A stretch of DNA of 64,000 nt from DMER64 sp049652385. Lineage in GTDB: Bacteria; Bacteroidota; Bacteroidia; Bacteroidales; UBA932. The stretch is taken from the NCBI GenBank assembly GCA_049652385.1, contig JBASDX010000005.1, positions 62,001-126,000 on the forward strand. Reading direction: 5' to 3'. The notes beneath the pieces are model-generated. The model had not been told where the DNA came from. It saw nothing but the letters and a program-made list of their open reading frames with translations, and made no database searches. Of this stretch, positions 39,712 to 50,400 are shown one piece after another. The position numbers and the translations under genes are program-made. Every line of letters starts with the position of its first letter. Positions within the stretch are counted from its first letter, which is position 1.

Positions 39712-41325
39712 ATGAAATACAGAACTTTTTTTGCAGGCTTGCTGATACTGGCAGGCCAAAGTATATTTTCTATTCAGGTACCGGCCCAGGATGCCGTTAC
39801 TAAAAAAATCATCCTGGAAGGTACTACCAACAACCAAACACAAAACCATCTGGATGTGTTGACCAACCGTATAGGCGGCCGTCCCGTCGGATCCGATGCT
39901 TACAATGCCGCCGTCAAATGGTCGTCTGCCCTGTTCGAGTCATGGGGACTGGAAGTTTCCGTTGAAAAAGCCGGCGAAACAAAAGTAGGCTTCAGCCGCG
40001 GCCCCTGGTCCGGAAAAATTTACGGAGCCGTCCTGCCGGACGGAGACGGTATCCACCTGCACTTTGCCACGCCTTCCTACACGGCAGGCACCAAAGGGCT
40101 GCAGCGTGGACATGTGGTAATAGAACCAAAAACATTGGCTGATTTTGAGCGCGTTAAAGGCAGGCTGAAAGGAGCCTGGGTACTGATAACGGGAACAAGC
40201 AACGGTTGGCCCGTGGAACGTACACCGGAAGCTGACCGCCGCAGGGATTCGGTGCGTATTTTGAACGAGGAGATTGCACGCCACAACAGCGCTGTAATGT
40301 ACCGTTACAGAATGCGTACGGGAGCCCGTATGATGAACTTATCGGGCGTAGAAGAAGAACTGAAAGACAGTCTGCGTAAACCGGTAGAAGAACCGGCGCT
40401 GTTTTACAAACAAATGGTAGAAGCCGGCATATTAGGTGTCATCCAATCTTCTCCCGTCCCCATTACGGCGCTTTGGGATAAAGAAACGGTGTTTGGGGAG
40501 AATTCCTCTTTTGACAATTTACCTACCGTTGCCGATATCAAACTGGACGAACACCAATACAAATACATCTATCAACTGGTCTATGAGCGCCGTCCCATAG
40601 AGTTGGAATTTGATATCCGGAACCATTTCAGACCGGGGCCCGTACCTTTCCACAACGTGATAGCTACCCTGCGCGGGACCAAATACCCTGACCGATACGT
40701 TATGGTAAGCGGCCATTTGGATTCCTACGACGTAGCTACGGGAGGTGTAGATTGCGGAGTAGGCGTGACACCTGCCCTGGAAACAGCCCGGCTGCTTTCT
40801 GTTGCCGGTGCCAAACCCAAACAGTCCGTTGTTTTTATTCTCTTTGCCGCGGAAGAATTTGGACTACTGGGTGCCAAAGCGTATGTTGAACAACACAAAG
40901 ACCAGCTGGACAAGATCTCCAACCTCTTTAACAGAGACGGGGCTCCCCTGGCCGCAAGTGGAGTGGCCGTTCCCAACGCCATGTACGACGACTTTGTAAA
41001 AGCCTCCAGGTACATCTCGTCCATTAATCCGGACTTCCCTTTTACCGTAGACACCATTCCTCCCAGACCGTGGCCAACCACTACCGGTAGTACGGACGCC
41101 TCGGTCTTTGCCATTCATGGCGTTCCCACCTTATCGCTGCGTGACCGTGACGTTAAGGGGTACGATTTTAATTACAGGGAGATTTGGCACACAGAACGCG
41201 ATTTGTACACGAAAAGTATTCCTGAATATCAGGAACATACCTCGGTAGTACAAGCCGTACTGGTGTACCATTTGGCCAATCTGGACCACCTGCTCTCCCG
41301 GGAAGGTATGTATTTTAAACGTTGA
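39712..41325 (+). CDS. Secreted M28 family zinc peptidase
   Basis: 537 residues with a Sec signal (MKYRTFFAGLLILAG, cleavage after V-P-A-Q). The PA-domain-like insert comes before the M28 core: metal ligands in V-S-G-H-L-D-S-Y-D, G-G-V-D-C-G-V-G and A-A-E-E-F-G-L-L-G, and a late H in I-W-H-T-E-R-D. It is an aminopeptidase or carboxypeptidase of the periplasm or exterior. Only the bridging Asp position (G-V-D-C-G) differs from the common A-D-D-N-G pattern. It is followed 7 nt later by a serpin gene. Confidence 0.88.
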   Translation: MKYRTFFAGLLILAGQSIFSIQVPAQDAVTKKIILEGTTNNQTQNHLDVLTNRIGGRPVGSDAYNAAVKWSSALFESWGLEVSVEKAGETKVGFSRGPWSGKIYGAVLPDGDGIHLHFATPSYTAGTKGLQRGHVVIEPKTLADFERVKGRLKGAWVLITGTSNGWPVERTPEADRRRDSVRILNEEIARHNSAVMYRYRMRTGARMMNLSGVEEELKDSLRKPVEEPALFYKQMVEAGILGVIQSSPVPITALWDKETVFGENSSFDNLPTVADIKLDEHQYKYIYQLVYERRPIELEFDIRNHFRPGPVPFHNVIATLRGTKYPDRYVMVSGHLDSYDVATGGVDCGVGVTPALETARLLSVAGAKPKQSVVFILFAAEEFGLLGAKAYVEQHKDQLDKISNLFNRDGAPLAASGVAVPNAMYDDFVKASRYISSINPDFPFTVDTIPPRPWPTTTGSTDASVFAIHGVPTLSLRDRDVKGYDFNYREIWHTERDLYTKSIPEYQEHTSVVQAVLVYHLANLDHLLSREGMYFKR

Positions 41326-41332
41326 TTATTCA

Positions 41333-42571
41333 ATGAGAAAAACAGTATTTTGGGGCATCCTGCCGTTGTTCTGGATTGACTTTGTTTGTACTGCCACAGG
41401 TTGTGAAAAAATTCAGCAACAATTGAACCGGCACCGACCCATTGTACTTACTAAAACGGAGCAAGCCATTACGAATCAAGCCGGTGATTTTGCTTTGCGC
41501 ATGTTTCAGCAGGTGGCTGCAGAAGAGAAAGAGGCGTTTTTCATATCGCCCTTCAGTGCTTCTTTGGCGTTGTCCATGGCGGCTAACGGTACGGCCGGAG
41601 AAACGGCAGATCAAATGAAAGAAGTGCTGGGGTTTGGTGATTTCTCATACGAGGACATGAACGGCTATTTTGCCAAATTGTCTGATAAGCTTCCAAAAGC
41701 TGATAAATCAACTACCCTCGCCATTGCCAATTCCTTGTGGACACGCAAGGGCTTCCCTGTTTACAAAGAATATAAACAGCTGCTTAAGGATTATTACATG
41801 GCACAGGCAGAAGAATTGGATTTTAACAGTCCCCTGGCTATAAGAGTCATAAACAACTGGTGTTCCCGAAACACAAACGGACTGATTGATATAATCCTGG
41901 ATGAAATAGATGCGGCTATGGTGGCTTACCTGATCAATGCCTTGTATTTTAAAGGTACATGGGTTCACAAATTTGACAAGGAGCACTCTTTTGAAGGCGT
42001 ATATTACCCCGATTACAGTCCGGAAAAAAACGTTATGTATATGGAGCAAATCAATACTTTTCCTTATACAGACACCCAGTGGGCTTCCATTGCTTCTTTC
42101 CCATACGGAAATGAAAGTTTTTCCATGATTGTGCTGCTGCCCAAAGAAGGTGTTTCTGTACATCAGGTTATTGAAAATCACCTAAATCCGGACGCATGGC
42201 ATGCCATGATCAACAAATTGGAAAACCGCAAAGAAAAATTGAACGTGGTAATGCCCAGATTCAAGAGTGAGTATGAGAAAGATCTGATTCCAACGCTTCA
42301 GGCCATGGGAATGACTTTACCCTTTATGGCCGGCGTTGCAAATTTCAGCAACTTGTCTCCTGCAGCAGGGCTTTATATTGGATTGGTTAAACAGAAAACC
42401 TTTGTGGAAGTTCATGAAGAAGGTGCAGAAGCTGCAGCCGTTACTGTTGTGGGTATAAAAGAAGCTGCCTACCATCCGGACGATCCCATTCCTTTTATCA
42501 TGAACAAGTCATTTGTATATGCCATTGTAGAAAAGAGTACGGGAACGCTCTTATTTATGGGTAAGCAATAG
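41333..42571 (+). CDS. Serpin (serine/cysteine protease inhibitor), probable lipoprotein
   Basis: 412 residues, full serpin fold: F-I-S-P-F-S-A-S-L-A-L-S-M near residue 63, the N-A-L-Y-F-K-G-T-W breach/shutter strand and the hinge E-E-G-A-E-A-A-A-V-T. The hinge is of the inhibitory kind, with small residues at P15-P9. Counting from the hinge places P1-P1' near the two alanines of I-K-E-A-A-Y; Lys is then P3, so specificity is uncertain. The N-terminal A-T-G-C near residue 24 could be a lipobox. It is co-transcribed with the M28 peptidase. Serpins in this phylum can protect against host or neighbour proteases. Confidence 0.92.
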   Translation: MRKTVFWGILPLFWIDFVCTATGCEKIQQQLNRHRPIVLTKTEQAITNQAGDFALRMFQQVAAEEKEAFFISPFSASLALSMAANGTAGETADQMKEVLGFGDFSYEDMNGYFAKLSDKLPKADKSTTLAIANSLWTRKGFPVYKEYKQLLKDYYMAQAEELDFNSPLAIRVINNWCSRNTNGLIDIILDEIDAAMVAYLINALYFKGTWVHKFDKEHSFEGVYYPDYSPEKNVMYMEQINTFPYTDTQWASIASFPYGNESFSMIVLLPKEGVSVHQVIENHLNPDAWHAMINKLENRKEKLNVVMPRFKSEYEKDLIPTLQAMGMTLPFMAGVANFSNLSPAAGLYIGLVKQKTFVEVHEEGAEAAAVTVVGIKEAAYHPDDPIPFIMNKSFVYAIVEKSTGTLLFMGKQ

Positions 42572-42587
42572 GCTCATTTTTTTTTAT

Positions 42588-42595
42588 TAACTTTG
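42588..42595 (+). promoter_or_regulatory. -7 box TAACTTTG for kamA
   Basis: TAnnTTTG 12 nt before ATG 42608, giving a very short leader. Confidence 0.5.
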
Positions 42596-42607
42596 TCTGT
42601 TACGCTT

Positions 42608-44698
42608 ATGAGAAAACAGACAGATATATTATACCTTAACAAAAAGCAACTCCTCCGTTTATTCTCCAAAAGATTTCCTCAAATAACGGCTTTGGCACAA
42701 GAAAGCGGAAGTGCTTCTGTTTTTGCCGGGAAGCTGGAAGCGTATATTACGCAGCACAAGAACAGCGACAGCCATCCTGCACAAAGTTTGAGAACGCTCA
42801 TAAAGAATGACAACACCGTCATTCATGAACTGTCTACAGAGAGAGATATTGAAATTCAAACCATCTCCTTATTATGGGATTTTTTAAGAGGGGTTGAAAA
42901 AGAAAAACTTACAGAAGATTTTATTCTTGAACTATACCAACAATTTGAGTTGCTGGATAACCCGGCTATAAAAAAACCAAACCGTAAGAAAGTCTACACC
43001 TGGATGAGCCGGTGGAAATCGGGTCTAAGTCCTACCATCATTCAGGCCCGCGAAGAAAACAAGGAACGGATCATACGGCTTTTGATTACTAAAATAGAAA
43101 ACCGAAAATCCGGAAAATACACGTTTCCGGAAGGATTGTCATCTACGGATAAATACAACAGGGTAGAACAATGGTGGAACGACCATAAATTCCATTTGGC
43201 CATGGCCGTGCGTAAACCTTCAGATTTAAACATGTTGCTGGACAACACCTTGTCTGAAGAAACCATGCATCTGCTGAAAGAAGCCCGCGAAAAAGGGATG
43301 CCTACTTTTGCAACTCCCTACTATTTGTCTTTGCTCAGCACGCAAAAAAAAGGCTATAACGATCTGGCCATCCGCAATTACGTTATCTATTCCAAAGAGC
43401 TGGTGGAAACCTTTGGCGACATCGTGGCCTGGGAACGCGAAGATAAAATAGAACCGGGCAAACCTAACGTTGCCGGCTGGGTATTGCCCAATGCCAAAAA
43501 CATACACCGTCGGTACCCGGACGTAGCCATTCTTATCCCCGATACCGTGGGCCGTGCCTGCGGCGGCCTTTGTGCGTCTTGTCAGAGAATGTACGATTTC
43601 CAACGGCAACACCTGAATTTTGACCTGGAAAAGCTCAAACCCACGGAAACCTGGAACCAGAAGTTACAATCCCTCATGAAATATTATGAAGAAGATTCTC
43701 AGTTGCGGGATATTCTCATAACAGGCGGAGACGCACTCATGAGCCAGAACAAGACCATCAGAGATCTGCTGGATGCCGTATATAAGATGGCCGTACGCAA
43801 ACGAAAAGCCAATCTGAAACGCCCGGACGGTGAAAAATATGCAGAAATGCAGCGCATTCGTCTGGGAACACGATTGTTGGCGTATTTACCCATGCGTGTA
43901 GATGACGAATTGATTGAAATATTAAAAGAGTTCAAAGAAAAAGCGTCAAAGATCGGGTTTAAACAATTCCTTATCCAAACACATTTCCAAAGTCCGCTGG
44001 AAATAACACCGGAAGCCAAACGCGCCATTAAAAAGATCCTATCCACGGGATGGAGTATAACCAACCAACTGGTCTTTACCGTAGCTGCATCCAGAAGAGG
44101 ACATACGGCACAATTACGCAGGAAATTGAACAAATTGGGTGTCATCTGTTATTACACGTTTTCCGTAAAAGGATTTTATGAGAATTACGCGGTATTTGCC
44201 CCCAATTCCCGGGCCATCCAAAAAAGAGCTGAAGAAAAGCGCTACGGAAACCTGACGGTTGAGCAAGAAGATGCATTATGCGACCTTTTTGAAAAAGGAG
44301 GTAACGTCTACAAAGAAGTACGTGCCTTTATGAAAGAACATAAATTACCTTTCCTGGCCACTGACAGGGACGTGCTCAACCTCCCGGGCATAGGCAAGAG
44401 CATGACCTATGAAACCATTGGAATTACTCCGGATGGAAAACGCATCCTCAGTTTTGATCACGACCAGCACCGCCACCACAGCCCCGTTATCGACAACATG
44501 GAAAAGGTCTATATTGCTGAAAACAAATCCATAGCCGCTTACCTGCGGCAGTTGAAAACGTACGGAGAAAACCCCAACCATTACAGCACCATCTGGTACT
44601 ACACCACAGGTCAAACGGAACGTCGCTTTAAAATGTACGAATACCCGGAATACGACTTTAAGACCACCGACAAACTCACCCATTTTAAAGCCCAATAA
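42608..44698 (+). CDS. kamA: Lysine 2,3-aminomutase family radical SAM enzyme
   Basis: 696 residues from ATG 42608; an in-frame TTG at 42593 lies in the promoter box. Radical SAM cysteines C318-x3-C322-x2-C325 (A-C-G-G-L-C-A-S-C-Q) ligate the 4Fe-4S cluster. I-T-G-G-D-A-L-M, L-G-T-R-L-L-A-Y-L-P and the C-terminal PLP-binding region follow. The ~300-residue N-terminal helical extension is the long KamA form of Bacteroidota. It isomerises lysine to beta-lysine in lysine fermentation; no other lysine-degradation genes are in the window, so another substrate or role is possible. Confidence 0.88.
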   Translation: MRKQTDILYLNKKQLLRLFSKRFPQITALAQESGSASVFAGKLEAYITQHKNSDSHPAQSLRTLIKNDNTVIHELSTERDIEIQTISLLWDFLRGVEKEKLTEDFILELYQQFELLDNPAIKKPNRKKVYTWMSRWKSGLSPTIIQAREENKERIIRLLITKIENRKSGKYTFPEGLSSTDKYNRVEQWWNDHKFHLAMAVRKPSDLNMLLDNTLSEETMHLLKEAREKGMPTFATPYYLSLLSTQKKGYNDLAIRNYVIYSKELVETFGDIVAWEREDKIEPGKPNVAGWVLPNAKNIHRRYPDVAILIPDTVGRACGGLCASCQRMYDFQRQHLNFDLEKLKPTETWNQKLQSLMKYYEEDSQLRDILITGGDALMSQNKTIRDLLDAVYKMAVRKRKANLKRPDGEKYAEMQRIRLGTRLLAYLPMRVDDELIEILKEFKEKASKIGFKQFLIQTHFQSPLEITPEAKRAIKKILSTGWSITNQLVFTVAASRRGHTAQLRRKLNKLGVICYYTFSVKGFYENYAVFAPNSRAIQKRAEEKRYGNLTVEQEDALCDLFEKGGNVYKEVRAFMKEHKLPFLATDRDVLNLPGIGKSMTYETIGITPDGKRILSFDHDQHRHHSPVIDNMEKVYIAENKSIAAYLRQLKTYGENPNHYSTIWYYTTGQTERRFKMYEYPEYDFKTTDKLTHFKAQ

Positions 44699-44700
44699 TT

Positions 44701-45125
44701 GCGCACCCCTGCCTGCGCACATCCAGCCTCAAGATGGTGCGCAACAGGTTTTTTTTGCCAAGTATATTTGGCTGTAAACTTGTGCATTACGTGTTTTGAG
44801 GAGAATTTCTTGCGCACCATCTTGAGGCTGGGTACGTCACATATTGCAGAAAACACTTGAGTATTATAATATCCAAACACCCGAGTATCAAAAATATTGC
44901 ACGTACCGCATTTTTAAAGCCAACCTTGCCTGGCTGTGCCATTACTACAACATCGATTTAAACCATCACGATGCGCTAAGTGATGCACTAGCCTGTGCTC
45001 AGTTGTTTCTAATACATTTAGCTGCGCACCAAATTGATTCTGGTGCGCAGAGAATTTCTGCGAAAAATACTACCTAGCTGAGTATCTGTAAATTATACAG
45101 ATTGGAAAAATTTTATTGCGCACCA
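44701..45125. repeat. Cluster of TGCGCACCA hairpin-forming repeats
   Basis: The motif TGCGCACCA, or its complement, recurs at 44736, 44811, 45023, 45041 and 45117. Two pairs form inverted repeats: a 22-bp perfect pair (44723-44744 with 44810-44831, 65 nt apart) and a 10-bp perfect hairpin (45022-45031 with 45041-45050). REP-like or MITE-like; no target duplication is apparent. The rest of the gene-free stretch to 45291 holds the GTACCCCA/TGGGGTAC hairpin listed separately and nothing else I can support. Confidence 0.75.
44826..45077 (+). pseudogene. Remnant of a DnaQ-like (DEDDh) exonuclease
   Basis: The frame is open from 44826 to TAG 45077. It holds the C-terminal exonuclease III motif region: C-H-Y-Y-N-I-D-L-N-H-H-D-A-L-S-D-A-L-A-C preceded by Y-R-I-F-K-A-N-L-A-W-L. 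Histidine and aspartate (H-D-A-L-S-D) are the DEDDh ligands. The first two Exo motifs (D-x-E and N-x3-D) and a start codon with ribosome site are missing. The piece directly follows the right arm of the 22-bp inverted repeat. It is probably the tail of an exonuclease gene cut by rearrangement. Confidence 0.5.
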
Positions 45126-45210
45126 AACTCAATCTGGCCCCCCTCGGTGTTCACTTGTGGGGGGTGGCTTCACAAAAACCCAAAAGCGGCACGTTGTGCC
45201 GTAAAAGTCA

Positions 45211-45250
45211 GTACCCCAAAAAAACAAATAAACTTGTTTTCCTGGGGTAC
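45211..45250. terminator. Hairpin GTACCCCA/TGGGGTAC with inner AAAACAA/TTGTTTT
   Basis: Nested inverted repeats (8 bp outer, 7 bp inner) between the remnant and tRNA-Ser. It could end the tRNA-Ser transcript on the minus strand, but there is no clear T-run. Confidence 0.35.
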
Positions 45251-45290
45251 CTTCTTTTATACGCCGGTTACCCGGCTCTTTTGGTTTTTT

Positions 45291-45379
<89 letters not shown>

Positions 45380-45420
45380 GAAACAGGCAGCAAAGGTAAG
45401 TAAAAAAAATAACGTACGTC

Positions 45421-46434
45421 TTAGTAGATATTTTTTTGGCTCTTTAACCAGGATATGGTATCTGACAATGTATCGGAAAAAGGCCTTGTAACATAGCCCA
45501 GTTCCAGACGGGCTTTATCGGTAGAAAAACGGGCGTTTGTGTCCAGAGTGTATAATGAATAAGAGTTGAAAAGCGGTAATTGCTTTTTGATTTTGTAGTA
45601 GACGGAATAAAACGGCAATACGGCTTTAGCCATCCATATAGGAGCCATCACACGGGGCTGCTTTTTGCCGGTAATGGTTTGGAAGGTGCGGAAGAATTCT
45701 TTGATGGATATGTACCGGTTGGCCAAAATGTAGCATTGACCCTTCCCGCCTTTTTGGCACGAGGCAATAGTTCCGGAAGCTACGTCGCGTACATCCACAA
45801 AATCATAGCCGCCTTCCACGCCCATGGGCAAGTTGCCTTTCCAGCAGTCAATAACCAATTGTGTGGCGTAGTTGTAGCTGTGGGAATTGGGTCCGCAAAT
45901 ACCCGAAGGGTGTACCACGGTAGCATCGAGGCCTCGCTCAGCGGCGTCCAACACGCATTGGGTGGCTTCGGCTTTTGTTTTGCTGTACAAACCGTAAACC
46001 AGGTTTTTGTCAAAGTGGTCAACTTCTTTTATCACCTGCCCTTTAGGTAGTTCAGGTATGGCGTGGACAGAACTCACATAGACAAATTTTGCCACCCGAT
46101 GCTTCAGGGATGCTTCTATCATGTTACGCGTACCTTGTACGTTTACTTCGTATACAATAGGGCTGTGTTTAAGAGATGTGGTTACTATGCCGGCGCAATG
46201 GATGACAAAGACATCGGTATCCGGAGTGGAGCAAGCGAAAAACGAGTCTAACGAATCCGGATCCAACACATTGCCGTAACACAACTCTACATTGGCCGGT
46301 AAACGAGCTGACAATTTATCTTCAGGCAGCACGAGTGCGCGTACGGTTTTTCCATCAAGTATCAATTGAGATACAATGGTATATCCCAAATGGCCGGCGG
46401 CTCCTGTCACTAAATATATTTCTTTTCTATTCAC
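45421..46434 (-). CDS. NAD-dependent epimerase / extended SDR family protein
   Basis: 337 residues starting with GTG at 46434; an ATG 2 nt upstream is out of frame. The N-terminal V-T-G-A-A-G-H-L-G-Y motif and catalytic Y-x3-K (Y-G-L-Y-S-K-T-K-A-E) define the extended SDR fold. The overall pattern matches the 3-beta-hydroxysteroid dehydrogenase / dihydroflavonol reductase type. Substrate unknown. A tRNA-Ser lies 41 nt downstream. Confidence 0.85.
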   Translation of the reverse strand: MNRKEIYLVTGAAGHLGYTIVSQLILDGKTVRALVLPEDKLSARLPANVELCYGNVLDPDSLDSFFACSTPDTDVFVIHCAGIVTTSLKHSPIVYEVNVQGTRNMIEASLKHRVAKFVYVSSVHAIPELPKGQVIKEVDHFDKNLVYGLYSKTKAEATQCVLDAAERGLDATVVHPSGICGPNSHSYNYATQLVIDCWKGNLPMGVEGGYDFVDVRDVASGTIASCQKGGKGQCYILANRYISIKEFFRTFQTITGKKQPRVMAPIWMAKAVLPFYSVYYKIKKQLPLFNSYSLYTLDTNARFSTDKARLELGYVTRPFSDTLSDTISWLKSQKNIY

Positions 46435-46538
46435 ATGGCAAAAATGTACAATAATCGGGCCATTTTTACGTTACAAATGGGGGGAAATGTTGTATAAAAG
46501 TCGAATGTTTAGTAATATTGTACATTATTCTCAAAAAA

Positions 46539-47432
46539 ATGAAACGCACTCTGGAACATTTTACAGAAAAAGAATTGATTGGTCTGGTAGAACAGTTTGA
46601 AGGTATGTATCTTGAAGACCAACTTTTCATTACGGAAGAACTGGAACTCCGCGACGATTTTTTCGCACATCCTTCACGTCTTGATATCTATTTTTTGATA
46701 ATATGCCTGGAAGGTTCTTTTAAGGTTTCGTTAAATGTACGTGACTTTACCATATACAAAGGCATGGCTATGGTTTACACTCCGGAATGTATTGTGCAAC
46801 TGCACAAAACAGGCAGAGCCCTCCTGCGTGCGGTAGCTATAAGTCATTCTTTTTTACAAAGTATCCACACAAATCCAAAAGAGATATTTTCTCCGCTCAT
46901 TGCCGCTGAAGAAAAACCTTGTTGGCAATTGACAGAAAAAGAACTGGAGATTATTGACAAATACTTGCAGCTTATCAAATCTGTTTACAGCATGCCGGAG
47001 AAGTCCTTCAAATTTGAGATCATAAGAGGTCTGATCTCATCTGTTATTTTTCTTTTCATAAACGTCTGGAAACGTGAATCAGACATAGCCAACAATGCTG
47101 CTGTACCTAAAGATAGAACGGCTCGTCATTTTGCAAGATTCATGAACTTGTTACACGAACACCATTGTCGCGAGCATTACGTAAGTTTTTACGCACGGAA
47201 AATGAATATGACTCCCAAATATTTATCAACGATTATTAAGGAACATAGTAGTAAATCAGCAGCTGAGTGGATAGACGAATACTTAATACTGGAAGCTAAA
47301 AGCCTGTTAAAATATTCAGATAAAACTGTCACAGAAATTGTTGATATATTACATTTTTCTGACGCCTCTTTTTTCAGTAAATATTTTAAAAAACATACAG
47401 GCTTAAGTCCATCAGCTTATAAAAGAATCTGA
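46539..47432 (+). CDS. AraC family transcriptional regulator
   Basis: 297 residues from ATG 46539 (a TTG upstream at 46518 is rejected). An N-terminal cupin-like ligand domain (about 30-130) precedes the two helix-turn-helices at the C-terminus: Y-A-R-K-M-N-M-T-P-K-Y-L-S-T-I-I-K (first), and D-A-S-F-F-S-K-Y-F-K-K-H-T-G-L-S-P-S (second, the AraC signature). It is divergent from the epimerase-type reductase, which may be its target. Ligand unknown. Confidence 0.9.
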   Translation: MKRTLEHFTEKELIGLVEQFEGMYLEDQLFITEELELRDDFFAHPSRLDIYFLIICLEGSFKVSLNVRDFTIYKGMAMVYTPECIVQLHKTGRALLRAVAISHSFLQSIHTNPKEIFSPLIAAEEKPCWQLTEKELEIIDKYLQLIKSVYSMPEKSFKFEIIRGLISSVIFLFINVWKRESDIANNAAVPKDRTARHFARFMNLLHEHHCREHYVSFYARKMNMTPKYLSTIIKEHSSKSAAEWIDEYLILEAKSLLKYSDKTVTEIVDILHFSDASFFSKYFKKHTGLSPSAYKRI

Positions 47433-47441
47433 TTGTTGGCT

Positions 47442-50400
47442 CTATTTCAAATATCTTTGCACAATAGGAACAACCACGTCCCATTCTTGCCGTAAAGCTG
47501 CTTTCAATTTATTAATGCCTTCCCATTCTCCTTCCTTAGCCAATTGTTCTATCTCGGAAGCTATGGAACCCATGATATTGTACCGGGCTGTCAACGTGCC
47601 ACCTTTGAGATAATGTGCCAAAGATTTGACTTCATGCTGTTGTCGGGCAGAAATGGCCATATCCAGCTTTAAGAGTTTCTCCGTAATATCTTCCAGAGAT
47701 ATACTTAATAATTTTTTTGTCAAAGCTTCATCAACTCCTACAGATTCCAGGAAGTCTTTGTAATTGAAATGAACTATCTCTTTGTTTCTTACGTTCTCTT
47801 CATAAGCTTTGCTGGCTTTCCCAATATACGTTTCTAAAAATTCTTTTAATTTTTCTCTTTCTATTGGCTTTGGAATAAAACCATCCATTCCGCTCTCCAT
47901 TGCCCTTTGTTCTTCCTCTTTCAAGGCTCCGGCCGTTAGGGCAACTATAGGTACGTGCCTTCCCGAATTTTCAGACGCCTCCCACGTTCTGATTTTTTGT
48001 GTTGCTTCCAATCCATCCATCTTTGGCATTTGTACATCCATCAAAACCAAATCAACATGCTGATTGAAAACAATGTCCAATACTTCTTGTCCGTTCACTG
48101 CTTCTTTGATTTCCGCAACCGGCTGCAACGTATTTATATACGTCTTAATAAGAATCATATTCATGGGGATATCTTCTGCAATCAGTACTACAGGCCTTTC
48201 CGGCAGTATGTCTGAAATAGCTGCAGCTTTTCCTGCTTTGTTGACATCCGGGCCGAGGTCCGAGCCTGTTGAAACATATAAGCCGAGGTCATCATATGCC
48301 GTCTGCATAGCATCTGCGGGAATTTCCAAGATCTCCCGATTCATAGGTACCGTTGTAATTCGCTCAGTATCAGTTACGGATTTTGTTGTCAACATCTCGT
48401 CATGTTCTTTAAATATGGACCATAGAAGATCGTAGAGCCTGTCTGCACTCACAGGCTTGGTCATGACATATCTGATTCCCAGCTCTTTTACTCTCTCTTT
48501 AATGAATAGTTCTTCCGTAGAGCTATGTAGCAATACAATTGGCAAATCTTGTGGTAGCACGTGCATCCGTTCCCGTATCATCTGGACTACACCCAGACCA
48601 TCTACGTAAGGCATGTGATAGTCAATAATCATTAGATCAAAGGTTTCTTTTTCAAGCATACGAAGTGCGTTGACACCGTTGTCAGTCTCTTTTCCTTTAA
48701 TACCCCAGAATTTAAAGTTTTCCAATAAAATTTTCCTGTTAGAATGGTTATCATCCACAACCAGCACACGTTTAAGTCCTTCTATCTTTCTCTTTTTCTT
48801 ATCTTCATAATTAGCATGCCGGCATGCCGTTTCAATGGCAAAGGAAAACGTACTTCCTTGTCCTGCTTTACTGGACAATTCAATACCGGAGCCCATTTTT
48901 TCTGCCAACAAGTGAGATATAGCCAAGCCCAACCCCGTACCTCCATAACGCCTGGTTGTTGAAGTATCTGCCTGCATGAAGGCTTTAAACAGGTATTGTT
49001 GTTGTTCTTCGGGTATTCCAATACCCGTATCCTTTACCAAAAATTCGTACCGACCCATGCCCGGCTGCGTATTTGAATACAACACTTGCAGCTCAACCTC
49101 TCCTTTTTCAGTAAATTTTACGGCATTACTCAATAAGTTTGTCAATATTTGCTTTAACCGCATAGGATCCATTACCGCTACCCTGGGCATATCTAACGGG
49201 AATTCAAAAAGTACTTCTAATTTTTTCACCGCCGCATGATACTTAACCATGTCCAGCACTTCTGTCAACAATATCACCAGATCTGTTTCAATAGGCTCTA
49301 ACTCTAATTTGCCGGCTTCAATTTTAGAGAAGTCTAAAATATTGTTGATAATCTCGAGAAGTGTCTTTCCTGCCGTATTGGCATTTTCCAAATATTCTTT
49401 CTGGATATCTGATAATTTCGTTTTTAACAGCAAGTCCGTAAACCCAATCACCCCATTTAAAGGCGTACGGATTTCATGACTCATATTGGCTAAGAATTCC
49501 GACTTTGTTCTATTGGCTTTCTCAGCTGTTTCTTTTGCTTGTTGTAGGGCCATCCGGGTTTCCAGATGCGTTTGCACGTTGCCCAAAAGTTCTGCAAAAA
49601 CTGTCAACAACTGTATTTCTCTTTCTGAAATTTTATAATAATTATGTACATAATCGAACCCCACAAAACCAAACAATCCGTTACTGCTCCACAGAGGTAC
49701 CGTAAGAATGCTTTTGACCCGCTGTTCCTGTAATACCTCTTTTAACCTGCTTTCAGGAAGTGTATCTATATTGTAAATAAACAATTCTTCTTTCCGTTTA
49801 TGAAACTCCATCCATGTGTTGATATGTTCCATTGGAAAATTCTGTTGTACAGCCATAATTGAAAGGTCCGGCGATGAGCACCATTCATGAGTATTGGAAA
49901 AGATATTTTTCTCAAAAATGTAACGGAATACATAAGCCCTGTCAGCACCTGCAATATCTCCTATGGTTTCCAAAGCCCTGTCTATGGCTTCGTCTGCCTT
50001 TTCCGGTTGGATATTGATGAAAGATTTAGCCATATTCACCATCAGACGCAAAGCGCGCTCCTGGATATGGCTTTCTGTTACGTCTACCAATACGGTAAGA
50101 AAATACTCTTTGCCTACATTTTCCAGAAATTCAATATTGAACAACCCACGTTTTTTTGTCCCGTCTTTTGATGTAAAAACGATTTCTTTATTCCTGATTT
50201 CCCTTCCGGCATCATGTGCCTGGATTACAAAGGCAGATACATTATCGGTAACGAACGGGTTGACTTCTTCGGTAGTCTTCCCTATGATGTCCTCTTGTTC
50301 ATATCCGAACAGTTGCAAAAAAGCTTGGTTGACATCTAAGAATCGTGCATCGGGATACGTATACAAAGCCATGGGGGTTGGGTTGTTACGGAAAAGCGCC

